Positions 1 through 5,370 of a stretch of DNA of 5,370 nucleotides are shown piece after piece. Below the pieces are notes generated by a model, which was given only the letters and a program-made list of their open reading frames with translations, had not been told where the DNA came from and ran no database searches. The stretch is from Planctomycetota bacterium (GTDB lineage: Bacteria; Planctomycetota; UBA1135), in NCBI GenBank assembly GCA_014382465.1, contig JACNJP010000489.1:1-5370 (forward strand), given 5' to 3'. Position 1 is the stretch's first letter. Each line of letters begins with the position of its first letter. The translations under genes and the position numbers were made by a program.

Positions 1-68
1 GCGATGTGGAAGTATGTGCAAGCGGGGTACAAGGGGGGGGGGTCGACAGATCGTTTTTTTTTTTTAAG
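1..68. other. Low-complexity window edge, likely poor sequence
   Basis: This edge contains a run of 10 G (33-42) and a run of 12 T (54-65). The T run is out of character with the rest of this very GC-rich sequence. The reading frame of the adjacent minus-strand gene closes at 69-71, immediately next to this stretch. I see no gene, promoter or terminator that I would defend. The T run with no convincing GC stem beside it does not make a good terminator. Most likely it is a contig end with assembly or sequencing artefacts. Confidence 0.5.
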
Positions 69-773
69 TCACGCGGCCCCCACCGAACTCTCCCCTCTCC
101 CCCACCCCGCCGCTCTCCCGCTCTGTGCCCTTCCCAGACCCCCGCCGGCCCCGCCCAGCGGAAGCGGCTCCGCCAGACCGTTCAGGGTGAGCGCCCCGCC
201 GCCCCCCCATCGCGCCCAGCGGAGCTTCAAGCCGCCGCCTTCCCGCCACAGGTCGAGGATCGCGGCGTTCTGGCCGCGGCGAAGCTGCCGGCGCCAGTCC
301 ACTTGTTCCGGCGTGCCGGGCGGCTCGGCCTGGTCGGTCAGGACCACGACCTGCCGTCCAGCGCCCTCGCGGCGCACCGTGTCGACGAATTCCGAGGCCG
401 TCAGGCCAACGTCGCGAGTACCGGCGCGAACCACCTCGGCCCCTGAGGGAGGTCGCCAGGCCGCCTCCCCGGACAACGGGTGGTCGGCGAAGCTGAAGCT
501 GCCGTCGACGATCCACAGCGGCTCCCGGTCGGGCCGGCGCAAGCCGGCCGCGGCCAGGGTGGCGCACAGCAGGGCCGCGAGTCCGGCCATCAGCGACAGC
601 GGCCAACCGCGGCGCCTGTTGGCCTGGGCCGCCAGCTCACGGAAGGGACCGAGACCGCCCACCACCCAGGGCAAGGGCTGGCGCCGCCGCGACCAGTAGA
701 TCCAGGGCAAGGCCAGCAGCAGCAAGCCGAGCCACCACGGCCGGGCCAGGTCGAGGCCCACCCAGTCAGACAA
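69..773 (-). CDS. BatA-type membrane protein with VWA-like domain, probably truncated
   Basis: The frame encodes 234 residues. Residues 13-27 and 57-78 are hydrophobic segments separated by a basic loop (RRR at 29-31 and 53-55), which is the two-helix N-terminal arrangement of the BatA/aerotolerance family. A VWA-like fold follows: a DxSxS MIDAS motif at D90-G-S-F-S94 and a beta-strand ending in T146-D147. Residues 169-200 (starting NAAI) resemble the post-VWA beta domain of larger family members. The TTG at 773-771 is chosen as start because AGGAGG lies 6 bases upstream and the start overlaps the end of the DUF58 gene by 8 bases. GTG at 761 is a weaker alternative. Family members are usually several hundred residues long with a further C-terminal membrane segment. 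Here the last 30 or so residues are Gly/Arg-rich and the stop lies in doubtful sequence, so the real gene probably continues past the window. Its role is unknown; in this family it is thought to act at the membrane with DUF58 and MoxR partners. Confidence 0.7.
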   Translation of the reverse strand: MSDWVGLDLARPWWLGLLLLALPWIYWSRRRQPLPWVVGGLGPFRELAAQANRRRGWPLSLMAGLAALLCATLAAAGLRRPDREPLWIVDGSFSFADHPLSGEAAWRPPSGAEVVRAGTRDVGLTASEFVDTVRREGAGRQVVVLTDQAEPPGTPEQVDWRRQLRRGQNAAILDLWREGGGLKLRWARWGGGGALTLNGLAEPLPLGGAGGGLGRAQSGRAAGWGRGESSVGAA

Positions 774-1563
774 GACCCGCCTCCTCGGCGCGCTGGAGCA
801 GCGCGGTGGCGCCGCCGGCGCCGCAGCGGAGGACGAGGGCCCGGGCGCCGGCGGCCCGCAAGCGCCGCTGGCGCCGCTCCAGCCAGCCATCCCACCGCCT
901 GGACCAATCGGCCGCGTCGAGCTCGACCTCGAGCTCCTCGGCGGATTCGGCGTCCTTCAGCCGTAACCCGCCCGTGGCGGGATCGTCCTCCTCGGGGAGG
1001 ACCAGGGTGACGACGGTGGCGTCTCCCGGAAAGACCGGCGGAGGCTCGCACCACGGGTCCGTGAGCCAAACGCACGGCCCGCCCCGGAGCATCCCCTCCA
1101 CCCCTGGTCCGCCCAGCGGCGGCTCGAGTCCCTCGAGGACCTCCTGCAGCGCCGCGCGACGCTCGTAGCCGACGAAGGTCTGCTCCGGTCCCCCACCCGC
1201 GACCAGGCGCAGGACGCCGCCGGCCTCGAGGTGGAGCCAGCCCAGGGCCAAGGCGAGCCGGCGCAGGTCCTCCTCCCGCCGGGCTCCGCCTGGCGCCATG
1301 CTCGGGCTGCGGTCGAGGACCAGCCTCAGGCTCCCGCCGCGCTCCTCTTCCCGCAGCCTGAGCTGGGCGGCGCCAGCCCTCGCGGTGGCCCGCCAGTCGA
1401 GCTGCCGCAGATCGTCGCCCGGCGCGTAGGCCCGGTGCTCGAAGCCGAGCAGACCCCGCCCCGCCCGCGGCGTCGCAGCGTTCCCTCCTCCAGGCCGCGA
1501 GCGCCGCCGCGCGAGCCCGGCGAGGGCATGGAAGAACTCCGGCGGGAAGAGGAGGCGGGTCAC
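766..1563 (-). CDS. DUF58 domain protein (VWA-like, MoxR-associated family)
   Basis: This 265-residue soluble protein has no membrane helix. Residues 41-58 carry the DUF58 signature (FEHRAYAPGDD followed by LRQLDWR). Residues 80-89 give a VWA-type MIDAS core, D84-R-S86-P-S88, and residues 166-169 (WLTD) fit the later acidic MIDAS loop. The C-terminal end (about 218-265), an Arg-rich helix then a beta-strand and a LLQRAEEAGL helix, is also typical of the family. At 265 residues it is at the short end, but it looks complete. The start is GTG, placed directly after the dihydroorotase stop (TGA then GTG) with no clear Shine-Dalgarno sequence, so reinitiation is likely. DUF58 proteins commonly sit beside a MoxR AAA+ ATPase and BatA-like proteins, and are inferred to be metal-dependent protein-binding partners in envelope or stress functions. 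The BatA-like gene follows here, but no moxR is in the window. The biochemical role of the family is not established. Confidence 0.87.
   Translation of the reverse strand: MTRLLFPPEFFHALAGLARRRSRPGGGNAATPRAGRGLLGFEHRAYAPGDDLRQLDWRATARAGAAQLRLREEERGGSLRLVLDRSPSMAPGGARREEDLRRLALALGWLHLEAGGVLRLVAGGGPEQTFVGYERRAALQEVLEGLEPPLGGPGVEGMLRGGPCVWLTDPWCEPPPVFPGDATVVTLVLPEEDDPATGGLRLKDAESAEELEVELDAADWSRRWDGWLERRQRRLRAAGARALVLRCGAGGATALLQRAEEAGLV
780..785 (-). promoter_or_regulatory. Ribosome binding site AGGAGG deciding a TTG start
   Basis: A perfect AGGAGG on the minus strand lies 6 bases before TTG at 773-771, inside the last codons of the DUF58 gene. It is the only strong Shine-Dalgarno sequence I found among the five gene starts. 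It supports an unusual TTG start for the BatA-like gene. Confidence 0.65.
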
Positions 1564-2895
1564 TCAGCAGAGGGGTTCGCCGCGGGCGGCGCCGACGACC
1601 CGGCCGTCGCGGAAGACCTCGACGCCGCGCAGGAAGACGCGTTGCGGGAAGGCGCGCAATTCCCACCCGTGATACGGGCTCCACTTCGACTTGGAGGGCA
1701 GCGCCGCCTCGTCCACCTGGCGGCGCAGGTCCGGATCGGCGATGACCAGGTCCGCGTCGGCGCCGGTCTCGAGCCGGCCCTTGCGGTGCAGGCCGAATTC
1801 CTCGGCGGGGGCGCGGGTCACCGCCTCCAGCGCCCGTTCGAGCGGAAGGCCGTGGCGGTCGTGGACGGCGACGAGCAAGGGGAGCAGGAGGTCGATGGAC
1901 GGGAAGCCCGAAGGCGCCTTGGAGTAGGGCCGGGCCTTCTCCGCCAACGGATGAGGAGCGTGGTCGGTTCCCACTCCTTGCAGCGCACCGTCGGCCAGCA
2001 GCCGCCGAAGGACCTCGCCGTTGGCCGCCGACTTGATCGAGGGGTTGACCTTGAAGCGGTTCTCGGGGGCGCGGATGGCGTCCTCGTGGGTGACGAGGAG
2101 GTAGTGCGGAGCGGTGGTCCCGGTCACGGCTTGGCCGGCGGCCGCGGCCGCGGCGACCAGGCGGCCACCCTCGGCGGGCGAGAGGGGGAACAAGTGGAGG
2201 ACCGCCCCGATCTGTTCGGCGACCCGGATCGCGTCGCGCACGCTCTCGACCTTGGCCCCCACCCGCCCCCGGAGGGCGTGCCGCGCCGCCCGCCCGGGGG
2301 GGGCGGGGGGGGGGGCCCGCGCCCTCACCCGGTTGTCCTCGCAGTGAGCCACGATCTTCACCCCGGCGCCGGCAGCGCCGGAGAAGAGGCGGCGCATCTC
2401 GGCCTCGGTCTCGACGCCGCCGGCTCCAGTGCTGCAGCCGAGGAAGCACTTGACGGCCGCGACGCGCGGGGCGATCTCGGGGAGGTGGGGAAGCGACGCC
2501 AGGGTGAGGCTGCCGTAGGGCGCGAAGTCGACGCGGGACACGCCGCGAAGGCTCTCGATCTTGCGCTCCAGGAGCTGCCGCGTCTCCATCAATGGCGGGT
2601 TGTTCTGGATCTCGAGCACGCTGGTCACGCCGCCGTGGAGGGCGCCGGCCGAACCGGTGGCGTATCCCTCCTTGCGGACCAGCCCGGGCTCGCGGAAATG
2701 GACGTGGCAGTCGACCAGCCCCGGCAGGAGCCAGCGGCCGGCGAGGTCGACGACCTGCTCCCCGAGGAGGACCGGCAGCCGGCCGCCCAGCTCGACGATC
2801 CTCCCGTCGGCCACCCGCAGATCGGTCTCCGGCGCGAAACGGCGACCGTCGAAGATCCGACCGCCCCGGAACAGGGTGGGGACCGGATCGGTCAT
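1564..2895 (-). CDS. pyrC: Dihydroorotase, class I amidohydrolase
   Basis: Dihydroorotase closes N-carbamoyl-aspartate to dihydroorotate, the third step of cytosolic pyrimidine synthesis. The 443-residue length is normal. Residues 62-71 are DCHVHFREPG, with metal ligands H64 and H66 and substrate-binding R68. GGVTSVLEIQNNPP at 88-101 matches the family TSV...PNT...P region. K149 (VKCFLG) is a candidate carboxylated lysine. H184 lies in HCED, PHYL is at 263-266, and TDHAPH at 310-315 supplies the catalytic Asp D311. Arg in HFREPG favours dihydroorotase over allantoinase. Two oddities: residues 194-200 are a Pro/Ala run encoded by homopolymers, and the metal-ligand His expected in HLST (after H-x-x) is Pro237. 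ATG at 2895 overlaps the phosphatase stop as ATGA and is preferred; an in-frame TTG at 2901 is the alternative. There is no clear Shine-Dalgarno sequence, so coupled translation is likely. No pyrB is adjacent. Confidence 0.88.
   Translation of the reverse strand: MTDPVPTLFRGGRIFDGRRFAPETDLRVADGRIVELGGRLPVLLGEQVVDLAGRWLLPGLVDCHVHFREPGLVRKEGYATGSAGALHGGVTSVLEIQNNPPLMETRQLLERKIESLRGVSRVDFAPYGSLTLASLPHLPEIAPRVAAVKCFLGCSTGAGGVETEAEMRRLFSGAAGAGVKIVAHCEDNRVRARAPPPAPPGRAARHALRGRVGAKVESVRDAIRVAEQIGAVLHLFPLSPAEGGRLVAAAAAAGQAVTGTTAPHYLLVTHEDAIRAPENRFKVNPSIKSAANGEVLRRLLADGALQGVGTDHAPHPLAEKARPYSKAPSGFPSIDLLLPLLVAVHDRHGLPLERALEAVTRAPAEEFGLHRKGRLETGADADLVIADPDLRRQVDEAALPSKSKWSPYHGWELRAFPQRVFLRGVEVFRDGRVVGAARGEPLC
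2296..2315. repeat. Paired G homopolymers inside pyrC
   Basis: Eight G (2296-2303), a single C, then eleven G (2305-2315) on the plus strand encode residues A194-P200 of the dihydroorotase as APPPAPP. Such a run is not expected in this conserved enzyme. The frame is intact on both sides, so any length error is a multiple of three or is compensated nearby. Confidence 0.6.
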
Positions 2896-4169
2896 CGCCA
2901 AAGGACGGCGACAACCGTCCGGTCGTCGTTGCGCGGTCCGGCGTTGAACAGCCGGACCTGGTCCAGGATGGCGTCGACGCGCTCGGCCGCGCTGCCGCGC
3001 GCTGCCGCGGCGCTGGCTGCGAGGCCGGCCTCGCCGAAGAAGTCGCCGGCGGCGTTGCGTGCCTCGAGCAGGCCGTCGCTGTAGAGGAGCAATTCATCCC
3101 GCGGGCCGATCCCGGTCATGAGGCGGCTCACGTGGCGGTGATCGACGTCCACTCCCAGCGGCGGACCGCTGCGTCCGAGCCACACGGGCTCCCCGCCGCG
3201 CATCAGCAGCCCCTCGGCGTGCCCGGCGTTGGCCCACAGCAGCTCGCCGCGGTCGGGGTCCAGGAGAGCCAGGATCAGGGTGATGAAGCGCTCGGGATCG
3301 AGGGTCTGCCGGAGGTTGGCGTGCACCCGGGTGAGGATCTGCCCGGGATCGGGCTCCAACGGGAGCAGGGCGCGGATCTCGCCGCGCGCCTCGGCGGCGA
3401 CCAGGGCGGGGCCGACGCCGTGGCCGGTGACGTCGGCCACGAACAGCGCCAGCCGGCCGTCACCGAGCACCACGAAGTCATAGAAATCGCCGCTGATCTC
3501 CTCGCACGGGACCGTGCGTCCGGCGATCTCGAGGCCGGGGAGCACGGGCGCGGTCCCCGGGAGCAGGTCGCGCTGGATCTCGGCGGCCAGCTCCATCTCG
3601 CGTTCGAGGCGGGCGCGGTCGGCGGCGGCCGCCAGCAATTGAGCGTTCCTCACCGCCAAGGCCGCCTGGCGAGCCAGGGCCTGGAACATCTCCCGGTCCT
3701 CGCCGGTGAAGGTCTTGTGCTGCACCCGTGAATCGAGGTAGATGGCGCCGATCCCCTCGCCGCGCACCGCCAGCGGCGCGCACATCACCGACCGCAGCTT
3801 GAGCTCGAACACGCTCTGCCCGGTCTCGAGGGCCTGCGAGTCGCTGTCGATCTCGTGGAGCACGGGCACGCCCTGCTCGAAGGCGCTGCGGACCACGGTG
3901 CTGGAGAAGATGATCTCCTCGGTCGCAAGCCCGGAGCCGTCCGCCGCGCGCGCCCGCCGCGCCCGCAGACCGCGGTCGGGGTCCCCGAGGAGCACCAGGG
4001 CGCGTTCGGCCCCGCTGAGGTCCAGGCTCCGGGCCAGGATCCGGTCCAGCACCTCGTCCAGGTCCAGGGTCGAGGCGAGGTCGGCCAAGGCGTCCAGGAG
4101 GATCTGGTGGCGTTCGGCGGCGCGAGCGGCGGAGGCCGCCTCGTCCTTCTTCGAGGAGGATCGGAACAC
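2892..4169 (-). CDS. GAF-domain SpoIIE/PP2C-type serine phosphatase
   Basis: This 425-residue cytoplasmic protein has no membrane helix. About residues 20-178 form a GAF sensor domain (helix with RILARSLDLSGAERALVLLGD, then a core APLAVRGEGIGAIYLDS with KTFTGEDREMFQALARQAALAVRNA). A charged helix at 178-202 (RARLEREMELAAEIQRDLLP) links it to a SpoIIE/PP2C domain at about 203-425. All the usual metal-site motifs are present: GDFYD at 227-231, ADVTGHG at 245-251, ANAGH at 313-317, YSDG at 363-366 and NDDRT at 414-418. Members dephosphorylate a phosphoserine on STAS-domain anti-anti-sigma proteins, with the N-terminal sensor setting activity. The STAS gene divergent from it is the obvious candidate substrate (inference). 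The GAF ligand cannot be read from the sequence. The start is GTG at 4169. An in-frame TAA at 4209-4211 lies upstream with no other start between, and no Shine-Dalgarno sequence is visible. It is the first gene of the four-gene operon and overlaps pyrC by four bases (ATGA). Confidence 0.92.
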   Translation of the reverse strand: MFRSSSKKDEAASAARAAERHQILLDALADLASTLDLDEVLDRILARSLDLSGAERALVLLGDPDRGLRARRARAADGSGLATEEIIFSSTVVRSAFEQGVPVLHEIDSDSQALETGQSVFELKLRSVMCAPLAVRGEGIGAIYLDSRVQHKTFTGEDREMFQALARQAALAVRNAQLLAAAADRARLEREMELAAEIQRDLLPGTAPVLPGLEIAGRTVPCEEISGDFYDFVVLGDGRLALFVADVTGHGVGPALVAAEARGEIRALLPLEPDPGQILTRVHANLRQTLDPERFITLILALLDPDRGELLWANAGHAEGLLMRGGEPVWLGRSGPPLGVDVDHRHVSRLMTGIGPRDELLLYSDGLLEARNAAGDFFGEAGLAASAAAARGSAAERVDAILDQVRLFNAGPRNDDRTVVAVLWR

Positions 4170-4249
4170 GGGGTTGCCAGGGTGGAGTCGGCTAGACTGT
4201 CGCGAAGCTTAGCCCCGCGCTGCGCAGGAAGCAGCGGCGCCCCAGCAAC
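4170..4249. promoter_or_regulatory. Divergent intergenic region, inferred bidirectional promoter
   Basis: These 80 bases separate the starts of the phosphatase operon (minus) and the STAS-PilZ gene (plus), so promoters for both must lie here unless transcription comes from further away. On the plus strand TAGACT (4193-4198) resembles a -10 box. TTGCCA (4174-4179) resembles a -35 box, but the spacing is only 13 bases, too short for a standard sigma-70 promoter. No strong Shine-Dalgarno sequence precedes either start; the nearest purine stretch, AGGAAG, is about 17 bases before the plus-strand ATG. An imperfect dyad lies at 4190-4214. Confidence 0.4.
4190..4214. repeat. Imperfect inverted repeat, possible operator
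   Basis: GGCTA at 4190-4194 and TAGCC at 4210-4214 form matching arms. Inside them, CT (4197-4198) and AG (4206-4207) also match symmetrically. The centre falls on TCGCGA (4200-4205). It sits midway between the divergent starts, where an operator or overlapping promoter would be useful. The match is short and may be chance in GC-rich DNA. Confidence 0.25.
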
Positions 4250-5020
4250 ATGAACATCGACATCCAGCTCGCCGACCGCTACGCGGTCATCCGGCTCTCC
4301 GGCGACTTCGAATCCTACGCCGTCGGCGGTTTCCTGGCCGCGGTCAAGCAGGTCCAGGACCAGGGCGTGAGCCTCGTGGTGCTGAACCAGCGCAAGGTGA
4401 AGTTCATCAACTCGACCGCCATCGGGGCGGTCTTGAGGGCCCGCAAGGAGCTCAAGGCAGCCGGCGGCGGCCTCGCCGTGGCCCGCTCCTCGGCCTTCGT
4501 CCGCGAGGTGTTCGAGAAGCTCGGCCTGGAGTCGGTGGTCCCCTTCTTCGACGAGGAGGAGGACGCCATCGAGGCCCTGCTCGAGCTGGTGCCCGCCGAG
4601 CAGTCCGAGGCGGTCGCGGCGGAAGGCGACGCCGCCCTGCTGTTCCGCTTCTACGCCCAGGAGCAGGCCGACCTCCTCGGCCGGCGCGGGGTGGCGGCCG
4701 GCGAGATCTCGGTCATCGAGGTCGAGGGCCTGACCTTCTGCTGGGACCCGGGCAAGCGCAGGCTCGACCCGGCCGGCGCCGCCAAGCTGTTCGCCGCGGG
4801 CAGCGAGCTGGAGCTCAAATTCCGCCTCCCGCTCTTCAGCCGCTCCACCTACTACGTCACCGATGCGACCATCCTCGGCGCCCAGGCCGACGGCGCCCAA
4901 TTCAAGGTGCGGGTCCGCTTCTCCGGCCTCGACGACGACGCCGCGCGGGCAGTGCGCCAGTACGTCGCCGACATGTCCCTGGTCCGCGACGAGGTCGACA
5001 AGGCCCGCCGGAGCCGCTGA
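4250..5020 (+). CDS. STAS domain protein with C-terminal PilZ-like domain
   Basis: This 256-residue soluble protein has two parts. Residues 1-110 are a STAS domain of the SpoIIAA/RsbV type: an N-terminal strand (YAVIRLSGDF, 11-20), LVVLNQRKVKFINSTAIGAVL at 42-62, and the final helix FVREVFEKLGL (83-93). The phosphoacceptor position of the family DSSG motif is Ser55 in NSTAIG, so Ser is kept while Asp becomes Asn and Gly becomes Ala. After an acidic linker (about 101-127), residues 130-250 resemble PilZ: GEISVIEVEGLTF at 151-163, a barrel strand ELELKFRLP at 186-194, and VRVRFSGLDDDAARAVRQYV at 220-239, like the closing strand and helix of PilZ. The c-di-GMP-binding RxxxR is not evident, and D/NxSxxG is only partly matched. 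It is therefore likely a switch protein acted on by the divergent SpoIIE-type phosphatase (inference); c-di-GMP binding is doubtful. The ATG is the first in frame, with no strong Shine-Dalgarno sequence. Confidence 0.85.
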   Translation: MNIDIQLADRYAVIRLSGDFESYAVGGFLAAVKQVQDQGVSLVVLNQRKVKFINSTAIGAVLRARKELKAAGGGLAVARSSAFVREVFEKLGLESVVPFFDEEEDAIEALLELVPAEQSEAVAAEGDAALLFRFYAQEQADLLGRRGVAAGEISVIEVEGLTFCWDPGKRRLDPAGAAKLFAAGSELELKFRLPLFSRSTYYVTDATILGAQADGAQFKVRVRFSGLDDDAARAVRQYVADMSLVRDEVDKARRSR

Positions 5021-5021
5021 C

Positions 5022-5040
5022 GGCCCTGCCGACCAGGGCC
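5022..5040 (+). terminator. GC hairpin after the STAS-PilZ gene
   Basis: Perfect 7-bp arms GGCCCTG (5022-5028) and CAGGGCC (5034-5040) enclose a 5-base loop, starting two bases after the stop codon. The position and strong GC stem suit a transcription terminator. No T tract follows, so a classical intrinsic terminator is not proven; it may act without the tract or only stabilise the 3' end. Confidence 0.4.
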
Positions 5041-5370
5041 AGACCCTCGGCCTCCTGCTGACATCCGGATCCGCGCCGAGGCCGGGGACCGCCGCGATCT
5101 CGACGACGTCGCTCGCTTCATCCACAGCTGGAGCGGCGGTCCCGGAGCGGGTTCGCCGCCGAGCTCAGCGCTTGGCCGGCTGTTCCCCCGCCAGGGCGGG
5201 TTCCCGCCCCCGGGCCCCGCGTTGGAGCGGCGGAGCCCGGCCGCCCGGGGGCCCCCAGCCCCCCCCGGGGACCTGCCGCATCCCCCCCCACAAGCCGGCC
5301 CGGCCCCGGTACCCCCCCCCCCCCCGCTCCCGCCACCCGCCGGCGCCCCCGCCCGCCCGGCCCCCGCGGG
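5041..5370. other. Stretch with no supportable gene, degrading into C-rich sequence
   Basis: From 5063 to about 5130 the plus strand can be read as IRIRAEAGDRRDLDDVARFIHSW, which looks protein-like. However, it follows the STAS stop in the same frame and has no ATG, GTG or TTG start or ribosome site. Beyond about 5180 the sequence turns into long C and G runs, including 14 C at 5312-5325, with Pro/Gly/Ala-rich translations in all frames. I see no gene, RNA or mobile element here. The last part is probably a poor-quality contig end. Confidence 0.5.
5194..5209. repeat. Perfect short inverted repeat, GGGCGGG and CCCGCCC
   Basis: Arms at 5194-5200 and 5203-5209 are exact reverse complements separated by two T. 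They could fold as a 6-bp stem with a four-base loop. The repeat is at the point where the sequence becomes C-rich, so it may be functional, chance, or a hairpin that disturbed sequencing. Confidence 0.35.

Noticed and set aside
54..65. T run as the tail of an intrinsic terminator
   Set aside because: No adjacent stable GC stem was found on either strand, and the run lies in a suspect edge next to a G run.
2991..3009. Direct repeat GCTGCCGCG at a 10-base interval
   Set aside because: It encodes an Ala-rich helix (AASAAAARGSAA) of the phosphatase and is explained by codon bias.
1231..3084. A 617-codon open frame on the plus strand
   Set aside because: It is antisense to pyrC and DUF58. Its translation is low-complexity and matches no family I know, whereas the opposite strand carries catalytic motifs.
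590..3097. An 835-codon open frame on the minus strand across pyrC and DUF58
   Set aside because: It is Arg/Pro/Gly-rich with no domain, and overlaps two well-supported genes in another frame. It is a by-product of high GC.
2592..3731. A 379-codon plus-strand frame opposite the phosphatase
   Set aside because: It lacks domains and its composition mirrors the real phosphatase gene, which has all PP2C motifs.
4174..4198. Sigma-70 promoter TTGCCA to TAGACT
   Set aside because: The 13-base spacing is too short for a standard promoter, so it is noted only as part of the intergenic region.
3785..5125. A 446-codon minus-strand frame opposite the STAS-PilZ gene
   Set aside because: It runs antisense to the STAS motifs and then out of frame into the phosphatase gene. 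Its sequence (many AEG, VD, LL repeats) is typical of a mirrored GC-rich gene.
1..5370. CRISPR array, tRNA or rRNA, or insertion sequence
   Set aside because: I saw no spaced direct repeats, no cloverleaf-like segments, no transposase motifs and no terminal inverted repeats.

Overview
The window is very GC-rich, with strong G/C preference at third codon positions and long spurious open frames opposite every real gene. It reads as a short stretch of a high-GC bacterial chromosome, probably a contig from an uncultured or metagenomic source. The gene families fit Acidobacteriota-like, Gemmatimonadota-like, myxobacterial or related lineages, but nothing here fixes the taxon. Both edges (about 1-68 and 5180-5370) and one internal spot (2296-2315) are homopolymer-rich and look unreliable.

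Layout: four genes lie head to tail on the minus strand and overlap or abut. In transcription order they are a GAF-SpoIIE/PP2C phosphatase (4169-2892), a class I dihydroorotase (2895-1564), a DUF58 protein (1563-766) and a BatA-type membrane protein with a VWA-like domain (773-69, probably cut short). The junctions are ATGA, TGA|GTG and an 8-base overlap, so one translationally coupled operon is likely. An 80-bp gap at 4170-4249 separates this operon from a divergent plus-strand gene (4250-5020), whose product has an N-terminal STAS domain and a C-terminal PilZ-like domain. A 7-bp GC hairpin lies just after its stop codon. The remaining 330 bases hold no gene I can support.

How the genes may work together: a SpoIIE-type phosphatase facing a STAS protein that keeps its phosphoacceptor Ser suggests the output half of a partner-switching pathway. 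In such pathways the phosphatase dephosphorylates the STAS antagonist, and a GHKL kinase (not seen here) phosphorylates it. The STAS-PilZ fusion suggests a link to c-di-GMP or surface behaviour, although the PilZ part looks degenerate. DUF58 and BatA are the usual companions of a MoxR ATPase; here a pyrimidine-synthesis gene precedes them, where moxR is often found. The operon thus mixes stress or signalling, pyrimidine synthesis and envelope-associated VWA proteins.
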